A DNA stretch of 51,158 nt from Methyloversatilis universalis (lineage in GTDB: Bacteria; Pseudomonadota; Gammaproteobacteria; Methylococcales; Methylococcaceae). Below are positions 38,274-45,338 of the stretch, piece by piece. A model generated the notes under the pieces. The model made no database searches, had not been told where the DNA came from, and saw nothing but the letters and a program-made list of their open reading frames with translations. Numbering within the stretch: the stretch's first letter is position 1; each line of letters opens with the position of its first letter. Location: contig DYIL01000022.1 in NCBI GenBank assembly GCA_020723665.1, forward strand, positions 1 through 51,158, written 5' to 3'. The position numbers were made by a program, and so were the translations under genes.

Positions 38274-38295
38274 CCGGTCGGATGGCTTCGACCGG
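38274..38295. repeat. Hairpin in the lpxB/EAL convergent gap
   Basis: CCGGTCG (38274-38280) and CGACCGG (38289-38295) can pair around 8 bases in the 41-base gap between two convergent genes. A T-run precedes it on the plus strand instead of following, so it is not a standard terminator, though it may act as a shared 3' end structure. Confidence 0.35.
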
Positions 38296-40107
38296 TCAAT
38301 GCATGAACAACTTGGTTTGAATGGCGCTTCCTTCGAGGTGAGCGCTTAAGCCGATCGCTCGTTCGTCCTCGGTATCTTCCACGTGCATTGCGTTTCCGGA
38401 ATATTCCTTAGCTTTTCTTTTAGCGATCGAAGCCCGCTCGGCGATGTCTTCCTTGGTCAAGCCGTTCTGGCTCGCGGTTACCGGTAAAATTCCGATGGAG
38501 AGAGCGACGAAAGGAAAATACCGTTTTTCGCCGTACCGGTCGCACACTTCTATGCCGCCGATTTGCCGGTCTTTGGCCGTGTAATAATCCGGCACGAGCG
38601 TTTCGAAGGTTTGTAAGAGCTGTCGGCAGCGTTCCCGCCAATCGGCGCTCCGGAACAGGACGATGAAATCGTCGCCGCCGATATGCCCTACAAAATCCAA
38701 ATCGGGGTCAGCGCTTTCCGTGAGCAAGCGGCCCACGAGTTGGATGAGATCGTCGCCGCGCATATAGCCGTAGACGTCGTTATAGGCTTTGAAATAATCG
38801 ATATCGCAATACGCGACGAAGAAGTCCTCCCGATTGCGTAGGAACTCATCCAGTTTTTGCTGGATCAAAATATTACCGGGCAATAGGGTTAGCGGGTTGG
38901 CGTGGCGGCTTCTGGTGATCTGCAAGTCGGTGATAGTGCTGAGGAGATCCAGAATCGTACCTTTGCCGACGAAACGTCCGTTTTCCGTAATCATGAATTC
39001 GTCCGTTTGGTGATTGACGGCGCTGGTCAGACAGCGGCTGACCTCCTCGAGGGAGGTATGCAGGTCGAACTTGAGCGTCGGCTTGAAAGCGAATTCCTGT
39101 ATGGGTTTCCTGCCGTGCAGGTCGCGTCCGTACCGGCTTGCCAGGAGATTCATCAGGTCGTCGCGCGAAACCAGCCCCAAGGGTTCGCCGTTGTCCACGA
39201 TGGCGACCGATTGGAGTGTTTCGCTGATGCGGAAGATGTCGCCGACCTCTTCCATGGTCGATTGTGGTGAAATGGTCGGAACCTCTTTCAGCAGATGGGC
39301 GATCGTCAGCTTCTCCGAGTAAACATTGCGTTTTTGTCGGTCGCTGAACAGTTGCGGGTTCAGCGCGATGTCGGGAGCTTTTTTGGGTGGGGCGAAATAG
39401 AATCCTTGGGCCATGTCGATTCCTAACTTGCGCAGAGCCGCATATTCGTGTTTATGCTCGATGCCCTCTGTAATCGTTTGGCAACCCAAGGATTTGGAGA
39501 TTTCGATGATGGATTTGATGAATTGCCGCTTGGTTTGGTCTTCGTCGACACCCTCGATGAAATGCCGATCGATTTTGACGAAATCCGGATTTAGTTCCGA
39601 CCAGAGTTTGAGACTGGAATGGCCGGCTCCGAGATCGTCCAGGGCGACTTTGAAACCCATTCCGCGATAGTGTTGCAAGGCATGCTGAAATACTGTCCAG
39701 TCTTGGATGGGTTGCGTTTCGGTGATCTCGACGACGACGCGGTCCGGATCCAATTTGTGGTTCTGTAGGTACATGAGTGTTCGTCCGTGAATGAATTCAT
39801 CGTCGGTTAAAGTGATGGGATTGACATTGACGAAGAGATGTCCGGACAGACTGAGCTTGGCGAATTGTCGAACGATGAGTTTGCGGCACAGAAAGTCGAG
39901 TTCCGCCAAGCGTCCGTATTTGGCCGCCGCGGCGAACAGAACGTTCGGCCGATGCAGCAAGGATTCGGAAGGTCCTCTGATCAGGCCCTCGTACCCAAAA
40001 ATCGCCTGCTTGTCCAATACGACTACCGGCTGGAACAAAACGGTTAACTGTTCCAGGGCGAGTATGCGCTCAAGCAGACTCTTGACGTGGATTTCTTGCT
40101 TTTGCAC
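38296..40107 (-). CDS. EAL-CBS-CBS-GGDEF cyclic-di-GMP signalling protein
   Basis: A 603-residue cytoplasmic protein with no transmembrane segment. The N-terminal EAL domain (about 15-255) keeps the phosphodiesterase residues Glu40 (as EGLIR), Asn94, Glu127, Asp157-Asp158, Lys178, Glu214 and Gln234. Two CBS motifs (about 268-395) form a nucleotide-sensing module. The C-terminal GGDEF-like domain carries Gly477-Gly-Asp-Asp480-Phe, with Asp instead of the usual Glu, so cyclase activity is doubtful. The likely role is c-di-GMP breakdown tuned by adenine nucleotide or GTP binding. It is convergent with lpxB. Confidence 0.93.
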   Translation of the reverse strand: MQKQEIHVKSLLERILALEQLTVLFQPVVVLDKQAIFGYEGLIRGPSESLLHRPNVLFAAAAKYGRLAELDFLCRKLIVRQFAKLSLSGHLFVNVNPITLTDDEFIHGRTLMYLQNHKLDPDRVVVEITETQPIQDWTVFQHALQHYRGMGFKVALDDLGAGHSSLKLWSELNPDFVKIDRHFIEGVDEDQTKRQFIKSIIEISKSLGCQTITEGIEHKHEYAALRKLGIDMAQGFYFAPPKKAPDIALNPQLFSDRQKRNVYSEKLTIAHLLKEVPTISPQSTMEEVGDIFRISETLQSVAIVDNGEPLGLVSRDDLMNLLASRYGRDLHGRKPIQEFAFKPTLKFDLHTSLEEVSRCLTSAVNHQTDEFMITENGRFVGKGTILDLLSTITDLQITRSRHANPLTLLPGNILIQQKLDEFLRNREDFFVAYCDIDYFKAYNDVYGYMRGDDLIQLVGRLLTESADPDLDFVGHIGGDDFIVLFRSADWRERCRQLLQTFETLVPDYYTAKDRQIGGIEVCDRYGEKRYFPFVALSIGILPVTASQNGLTKEDIAERASIAKRKAKEYSGNAMHVEDTEDERAIGLSAHLEGSAIQTKLFMH

Positions 40108-40212
40108 CTGGGCACGTCGCGATCGGTGGATAAGTCAATCGTTCATCACTGAAACTATAGCAGTTTGTATCATTTTGACCGAAAAGTATGACATCAAACG
40201 TTTTACGAATGT

Positions 40213-40228
40213 GTAAGTATAAACTTAC
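40213..40228. repeat. Inverted repeat overlapping a -10-like element before the gre-like gene
   Basis: GTAAGT (40213-40218), ATAA, ACTTAC (40223-40228) is a perfect 6-bp inverted repeat that covers a TATAAA at 40218-40223, about 104 bases before the gre-like start. It may be an operator. No convincing -35 accompanies the hexamer. The remainder of the 40108-40331 gap shows nothing else. Confidence 0.35.
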
Positions 40229-40331
40229 GATCTCGCCCGGGGCAGTTTCGGCCATGGCACCGAATGCCCCGGCGTTTGCCGGGCACGGAACTGTTCCATG
40301 CCTCTCCCGCTAAGATTTTGAGGTAGTTATT

Positions 40332-40829
40332 ATGAGTCGCGCTTTTGTCAAAGAACCGGATGGCGAACAGATCGGTGACGAACTTCCCGAGCGGCCGAGA
40401 AGCACGTGTACCAACTATGTTACGCCACAGGGACTGGCGCAGCTTCAACAACGCGTTCGCGAGCTCAGTGCGCAAAGAGATGCCCTGATCGGAAACGAGG
40501 AGCTGGGGGCGAAACAACAGCTCAAGCAAGTCGAGCGCGATCTGCATTATTACGAGGAGCGCGTACAAAGCGCCGTGGTGGTGCCGCCGGACGCTCAGTC
40601 GGACGACAAGGTGCGCTTCGGTTCGACGGTAGAGGTTCTCGATTCGGACGGTCAGACGCTGCGTTTCACCATCGTCGGCGAGGACGAGGCGGATGCGAGT
40701 CACGAGAAGATCAGTTGGATGTCGCCTTTGGCGCGGGCTTTATTGGAGGCTCAAGTGGGGGACGTGGTGACCTGGAAAAGACCCGTGGGGGACATGGAAC
40801 TGGAAGTCATGGCGATTCGAAAAGGCTGA
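40332..40829 (+). CDS. GreA/GreB-family transcription factor with altered tip
   Basis: A 165-residue Gre-like protein. The N-terminal coiled coil runs about 30-85 and the FKBP-like C-terminal domain carries FGSTVEVLDSDGQTLRFTIVGEDEAD and SPLARALLEAQVGD, which place it nearer GreB. A 28-residue extension with MSRAFVKEPDGE precedes the coil, as in one proteobacterial subgroup. The canonical tip GD..ENA.Y, whose acidic residues promote RNA cleavage, is replaced by a shorter loop with GNEELGA. Binding to the RNA polymerase channel is likely and cleavage stimulation uncertain. It heads a tight four-gene run. Confidence 0.88.
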   Translation: MSRAFVKEPDGEQIGDELPERPRSTCTNYVTPQGLAQLQQRVRELSAQRDALIGNEELGAKQQLKQVERDLHYYEERVQSAVVVPPDAQSDDKVRFGSTVEVLDSDGQTLRFTIVGEDEADASHEKISWMSPLARALLEAQVGDVVTWKRPVGDMELEVMAIRKG

Positions 40830-40832
40830 CCC

Positions 40833-41549
40833 ATGCCGGTAAGCTTTTCTCTGCCTTACCGCATTCGCCATAGCAAAAGGGCCAAACATCTTCGTTTGGT
40901 TGCAAGACCCGAAGGGATCGAGCTTGTGGTACCGCCTGCGATCAGCGAGGACCGAGCCCTCGCGTTCTTGCATCAGCATCGCGATTGGGCCGAACGCAAG
41001 CTGTCGGAAATGCGCTCGATGACTGCCCGATCCCAGCCGCTTCAGCGTCTCGAGAACGGTTCGACGCTTCCCTTTCAAGGGCGCGAAGTACCGCTGCTGG
41101 TCCGCGAGCATGCAGGGCGACGGCCTCAGGTTCAATATGACGGTCGATTCCTAGTTTCGGTACCCGCCGGCAGTTCCGGGAATCTACAGCGTCTTGCGCT
41201 GAGCGCGCTTTTCGATTGGGCCAAGGCATGGATACGGGAGCAAGCCGAAGCCATCGTCCAACGGCACGCGAATCGTTTCCGATTATATCCGCGTCAAATC
41301 AGGGTCAAACGCATGAGTAGCCGGTGGGGGAGTTGCGGTCCCAGGAACGATATCAACCTGAATTGGCTTCTGGCTTTTGCGCCACCGTCGGTATTGGAAT
41401 ACGTGGTCATCCATGAATTGTGCCACATCCGCCACCGCAATCACTCGGCCGATTTCTGGCAGCTGGTCGCCCAGCATTTGCCCGGCTACTCCGCCGAACG
41501 ACAATGGCTGCGCCGCAACGGCGCCGCATTGTTGAGACGTTTCGAGTGA
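40833..41549 (+). CDS. YgjP-like metallopeptidase domain protein (DUF45)
   Basis: A 238-residue DUF45/YgjP-type protein. The zinc motif His194-Glu-Leu-Cys-His198 is followed by His204 in RHRNHSADFW, the third ligand of SprT/WLM-like peptidases. The preceding KRMSSRWGSCGPRNDINLNW (about 159-178) is another constant feature of the family. The physiological substrate is unknown. It starts 3 bases after the Gre-like gene and ends 4 bases before the thioredoxin-like gene, so the three are translationally linked. Confidence 0.9.
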   Translation: MPVSFSLPYRIRHSKRAKHLRLVARPEGIELVVPPAISEDRALAFLHQHRDWAERKLSEMRSMTARSQPLQRLENGSTLPFQGREVPLLVREHAGRRPQVQYDGRFLVSVPAGSSGNLQRLALSALFDWAKAWIREQAEAIVQRHANRFRLYPRQIRVKRMSSRWGSCGPRNDINLNWLLAFAPPSVLEYVVIHELCHIRHRNHSADFWQLVAQHLPGYSAERQWLRRNGAALLRRFE

Positions 41550-41553
41550 GGCC

Positions 41554-42045
41554 GTGTTAGGCAAGCTGAAGCACCTGTTGGCGTTCGGCGTCAGCGCGAT
41601 CGCGCTGTACCTCGGTGCGCAGTCGATCGCCACCCGCGGCTTGGTTGCCGGGACGCCGCCTCCGATACATGCCGCGACTTTGGATGGAACGCCGTTAGAC
41701 GTACCGAACCGGGACGGGCGGCCCGCCGTGATTTATTTCTGGGCGAGTTGGTGCGCGATCTGCAAGGCGATGCAGAGTTCCATTCGATCGTTGGCGCAGG
41801 ATACGCCTCTGGTCAGCGTGGCGCTGCTGTCCGGAGATGAAACCGGGGTTCGCGAGTACGTCAAGCGGGAGGGATTCGATGTTCCCGTCGTTCTCGATCA
41901 GGACGGCGCTATCGGCAGAGACTACGGTCTGCGCGGCGTACCGGCCGTGTTCGTCTTGGGGCCGGACGGCACCATCCGTTTTTCCACCATCGGCTATACC
42001 AGTGAGCTCGGGCTTCGGTTGCGGGTCTGGCTCGCGGGTCTGTAG
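41554..42045 (+). CDS. TlpA-like membrane-anchored thioredoxin
   Basis: A 163-residue protein starting at GTG 41554. Residues 7-25 form a transmembrane anchor, after which a TlpA/ScsD-type thioredoxin domain faces the periplasm. The active site is WASWCAIC (Cys67, Cys70) and a cis-proline lies in GVPAVF (Pro130). It should act as a periplasmic disulfide reductant, fed by DsbD-like partners that are not in this window. ScsD/DsbE-like roles are possible. Tight spacing to both neighbours indicates one operon. Confidence 0.88.
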   Translation: MLGKLKHLLAFGVSAIALYLGAQSIATRGLVAGTPPPIHAATLDGTPLDVPNRDGRPAVIYFWASWCAICKAMQSSIRSLAQDTPLVSVALLSGDETGVREYVKREGFDVPVVLDQDGAIGRDYGLRGVPAVFVLGPDGTIRFSTIGYTSELGLRLRVWLAGL

Positions 42046-42055
42046 GAGTGTGTTC

Positions 42056-43057
42056 GTGAACGGCTCTATTCCGGATACGATGACGGCCGTCGAAATCGCC
42101 CAATGGGGTGGCCCCGAGGTTTTGCGGACGTGCCGGCGACCGACGCCGCGGCCCGGTCCGGGCGAAGTGCTGATCAAGGTCGTGGCGGCCGGGGTGAACC
42201 GGCCGGATATCATGCAGCGCAAAGGGCTTTATCCGCCGCCTCCGGGAGCGTCGGACCTTCCCGGTCTGGAAATCGCAGGCGAAGTCGCGGCTTTGGGCGA
42301 GGGCGTGCGGAAACCCGCCGTCGGCGATACGGTCTGCGCGCTGGTGACGGGCGGGGGATACGCGGAATATTGTCTTGCCGCCGCCGCGCTCTGTTTACCT
42401 GTCCCGAAGGGGCTTGGACCGGTCGAAGCCGCCGCCATACCCGAAACCTTTTTCACGGTTTGGACCAACGTCTTCGAGCGGGGCGGGCTGAAAGCCGGAG
42501 AAAGCGTGCTGGTACACGGAGGCAGCAGCGGCATCGGCACCACGGCGATTCAACTGGCCCGCGCATTCGGGGCGACCGTGTTCGTAACCGCGGGAAGCGC
42601 GGAAAAATGCCGATTCTGCGAACAGCTCGGAGCCAGGGCGATCAACTATCGTGAAGAAGATTTCGTCGACCGCATCAAGACGCTCACCGACGGCAAGGGC
42701 GTAAACCTGATACTCGATATGATCGGCGGGCCTTATCTTCAGCGGAATTTGAGTTGTTTGGCCCCGGAAGGCCGGCTTGTGCTGGTAGCGGTTCAGGGCG
42801 GGCCCAAGGCCGAAATCAACCTGCTTCCCATTTTTTTGAACCGCCTGACCTTGACCGGCTCGACCTTGCGGCCGCGCAGCGTGGACGAGAAAACCGCGAT
42901 TGCGGAAGCGCTCCGTCTAAAGGTGTGGCCGCTGCTCGAATCGGGGCGGGTCCGGCCGATCGTGAACGCCATCTTTCCTTTGACCGAAGCCCCGGAAGCG
43001 CATCGGCTAATGGAGAGCAGCCGGCATATCGGCAAGATCGTCTTGTCGGTCGTCTGA
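42056..43057 (+). CDS. NAD(P)H quinone oxidoreductase, PIG3-type zinc-independent MDR
   Basis: A 333-residue medium-chain dehydrogenase. GTG 42056 is chosen because GGAG lies eight bases upstream. ATG 42080 would start at MTAVEIAQWGG and also fits the family. The nucleotide-binding HGGSSGIGTTAIQLARAFGA (about 145-164) and the N-terminal GGPEVL and GVNRPDIMQRKGLYPPPPGAS match the TP53I3/PIG3 subgroup of quinone reductases. Zinc ligands of alcohol dehydrogenases are absent. Ten bases separate it from the thioredoxin-like gene. Confidence 0.9.
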   Translation: MNGSIPDTMTAVEIAQWGGPEVLRTCRRPTPRPGPGEVLIKVVAAGVNRPDIMQRKGLYPPPPGASDLPGLEIAGEVAALGEGVRKPAVGDTVCALVTGGGYAEYCLAAAALCLPVPKGLGPVEAAAIPETFFTVWTNVFERGGLKAGESVLVHGGSSGIGTTAIQLARAFGATVFVTAGSAEKCRFCEQLGARAINYREEDFVDRIKTLTDGKGVNLILDMIGGPYLQRNLSCLAPEGRLVLVAVQGGPKAEINLLPIFLNRLTLTGSTLRPRSVDEKTAIAEALRLKVWPLLESGRVRPIVNAIFPLTEAPEAHRLMESSRHIGKIVLSVV

Positions 43058-43110
43058 GAGGGGATCGTTCGGATGTCTGTTTCGCCGAATTCAAGAAATC
43101 GGAATACGTG

Positions 43111-43815
43111 GTGATTTCATCTGGCTACAAAAAATTCCCGGTACTGACCTTGTTGGCACTAGCCGTCTTTTCGGTGTTTCCCGCACCGGTCCCGGCCGGA
43201 TTCGAGGAAGGCATGGCCGCCGTCGAACGCCGCGACTATGGCTCGGCCGTCGCGGAATTCCGGCCCTTGGCCGAGCAGGGCATGGCGGAAGCCCAAGTCA
43301 ACCTGGGCAATCTTTATATGAAAGGCTTGGGCGTTCCGCCGGACTATGTCGAGGCTCGCCACTGGTATGAGCAAGCGGCCCGGCAAGGCAATGCGACCGC
43401 CGAAACCAAGCTCGGCATTCTCCACTACTACGGCTTGGGGACGCCGATCGATATGAGCGAAGCGGCGCGCTGGTTCGGCAAGGCGGCCGAGCAGGGCGAG
43501 GCGAGCGCCCAGGCCGTGCTGGGAGCGCTCTATGCGTCGGGAAACGGTGTCGATAAGGACAATGTCCGAGCGTATTTCTGGTATACGCTCGCGGCAGAGC
43601 AGGGCAATCAGAATGCGCTCGAGGGCAAGAACAGCCTGATCGATGAGATGGTCCCCGGCGAAGTGGCCCAGGCCTTGGATCGCCTCGCCGAGTGGCAAAA
43701 GCAGAAAGACGCCGCACAGGCATCTTCGCTGGATGAAAAACCTAAAGCCAAGAAAGCCCACGCTAAGACGGTCACAGGGAAAACCCGAGAGAAATTTAAA
43801 GATCAATCCGGTTAG
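43111..43815 (+). CDS. Exported Sel1-repeat (SLR) protein
   Basis: A 234-residue protein. GTG at 43111 (or 43108) is assumed as start. The signal peptide covers about residues 1-27 (LTLLALAVFSVFP, then PVPAG). Four Sel1/TPR-like repeats follow, recognisable from AEAQVNLGNLYMKGLGVPPD, AETKLGILHYYGLGTPIDM and AQAVLGALYASGNGVDKDN. The C-terminal 30 residues are Lys/Ala-rich. Such proteins are adaptors for other envelope proteins and the partner is unknown. It converges with ppnP at 7 bases. Confidence 0.85.
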   Translation: MISSGYKKFPVLTLLALAVFSVFPAPVPAGFEEGMAAVERRDYGSAVAEFRPLAEQGMAEAQVNLGNLYMKGLGVPPDYVEARHWYEQAARQGNATAETKLGILHYYGLGTPIDMSEAARWFGKAAEQGEASAQAVLGALYASGNGVDKDNVRAYFWYTLAAEQGNQNALEGKNSLIDEMVPGEVAQALDRLAEWQKQKDAAQASSLDEKPKAKKAHAKTVTGKTREKFKDQSG

Positions 43816-43822
43816 CTTTGCT

Positions 43823-44134
43823 TCACGCGAAGTGACAAACGTAATCCAGCATTTCCGTCACTTCGATATCGAATCGGCTGTCGCCCGGTACCTGGAAACA
43901 GTCACCGGCCCCATACGAGGTCCATTCCTTTTCGCCGGCCAACCGGATTCGGCAAGCCCCGGCATTGATTTCCATGATTTCGGGCGCCGCGGTGTTGAAG
44001 GTCAGAGTGGAGGGGAAGATCACGCCGACGCTCTTGCGGCTGCCATCCGGGAAAAGGACGGTATGGCTGACGCACTTGCCATCGAAATAGACATTGGCCT
44101 TCTTGACGACGCTGACGTTGTCGAATTGCGGCAT
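43823..44134 (-). CDS. ppnP: Pyrimidine/purine nucleoside phosphorylase PpnP
   Basis: A 103-residue single-domain cupin of the PpnP (YaiE, DUF1255) family, which phosphorolyses several nucleosides. Signatures are [33 protein letters not shown] and the C-terminal [15 protein letters not shown]. It is monocistronic: convergent with the Sel1 gene and divergent from the CruF-like gene. Confidence 0.92.
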   Translation of the reverse strand: MPQFDNVSVVKKANVYFDGKCVSHTVLFPDGSRKSVGVIFPSTLTFNTAAPEIMEINAGACRIRLAGEKEWTSYGAGDCFQVPGDSRFDIEVTEMLDYVCHFA

Positions 44135-44283
44135 ATGAGCTCCTTCGGATTAAAAGGCGGCCATTATACGTGACCGGCTGAAGGTCAGCTTGCATCGTGA
44201 ACGATTTCGACGCGAGGCGGGGATAGGTCGATGGACGGGAATCCAGGCAAGTTGGCCGGAAATGTCTTTGCCGGTTAACATGA

Positions 44284-44300
44284 AAGGTTTCATAAACCTT
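44284..44300. repeat. Inverted repeat just before the CruF-like start
   Basis: AAGGTTT-CAT-AAACCTT (44284-44300) is a perfect 7-bp inverted repeat ending 11 bases before the ATG at 44312. It covers the spot where a Shine-Dalgarno sequence would lie, so it could be an operator or a translation-modulating hairpin. Confidence 0.4.
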
Positions 44301-44311
44301 GCAGCCATCGA

Positions 44312-45298
44312 ATGTTCGAACAACTTTTCTGGTCTTTGACCCATCGTCCCTATATCACGCTTTTTCTGATCACGTTCTTGCTGCTTTCCTGGCTGGAGCA
44401 GGGCAAGCTGCGAACGGTGATTTGGGTGATCAGCAGTTATCTCGTGGCCTTGCTTGCGGAATGGGGAAGCATCAACTACGGGATTCCGTTCGGTAGATAT
44501 GTTTATCACTATGAGGCGCTGAGCAACGATTTGGTCGTTTTCGGCGTTCCGTTCTTCGACAGCCTGTCGTTTTCGTTTCTCAGCTATGTCAGTTTTTCGT
44601 TGGCCCAGTTTTTCATGTCTCCCCTGTGGATCAAGGCGTATGACGTGCAGCGCGTAACCCCGGCCGAGATCCGAAATTCGGTGCCTGTATTGCTGCTCGG
44701 TGCGTTTCTGATGCTGGTCGTCGATCTCATCGTCGATCCCATCGCGAACCTCGGCAGGTATTGGTTCCTAGGGGATATTTATCATTATCCGGAACCGGGT
44801 GTTCACTTCGGCGTAACCCTAGAGAATTATGCCGGGTGGTACATCGTCGCGACGGTCACGATTTTCTTGAATCAGCGCATCGATCGTATCTTGGTGGATC
44901 GGGAAAGAAAGCGGGGAGAGCCGGTCAGATTGGTTTATATGCCGTCAAAGGGATTATTCGCCCCATGTTTTTGGAGCGGCATCGTGATTTTTCAGTTGGG
45001 TGTGACTTATTGGTTGGCATATGTGGGGGATGCCTTTCCCGATCAGGACCGCCTGAAACTACAGGCGCTTACCGGCAGTTTCATCATTGCGCCTGTTCTG
45101 GTGCTCGCCGTGATGCAATTGCTCAAACCCTGCAACCGTATACACGGCGACGACATTCGGGAGCGAATCGGCACCCATCCGATGGGGGCTTCCGTTCGAA
45201 ACAAGAATGAAGCGCTTAAGACATCGCCGCCGGCAGCGCTCGTTGCCGCGGCGCAGGACAACGAAGGCTCACGACAGCCCCGCCAAGCGCGAAATTGA
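44312..45298 (+). CDS. CruF-like carotenoid biosynthesis membrane protein (DUF422 type)
   Basis: A 328-residue integral membrane protein with about seven hydrophobic segments. LLAEWGSINYGIPFGRYVYH, LMLVVDLIVDPIANLGRYW and GVTLENYAGWYIV match the carotenoid 1,2-hydratase-like CruF/DUF422 family, where Glu, His and Asp residues in these stretches are conserved. Family members hydrate C40 or C30 carotene ends. No other carotenoid gene is nearby, so substrate is open. Residues 285-328 are a hydrophilic tail. The gene has no strong SD, only the hairpin at 44284. Confidence 0.78.
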   Translation: MFEQLFWSLTHRPYITLFLITFLLLSWLEQGKLRTVIWVISSYLVALLAEWGSINYGIPFGRYVYHYEALSNDLVVFGVPFFDSLSFSFLSYVSFSLAQFFMSPLWIKAYDVQRVTPAEIRNSVPVLLLGAFLMLVVDLIVDPIANLGRYWFLGDIYHYPEPGVHFGVTLENYAGWYIVATVTIFLNQRIDRILVDRERKRGEPVRLVYMPSKGLFAPCFWSGIVIFQLGVTYWLAYVGDAFPDQDRLKLQALTGSFIIAPVLVLAVMQLLKPCNRIHGDDIRERIGTHPMGASVRNKNEALKTSPPAALVAAAQDNEGSRQPRQARN

Positions 45299-45338
45299 CG
45301 GCTTCTGCATTCGACCTTCGGTCGTTTCCGACTCAGCT

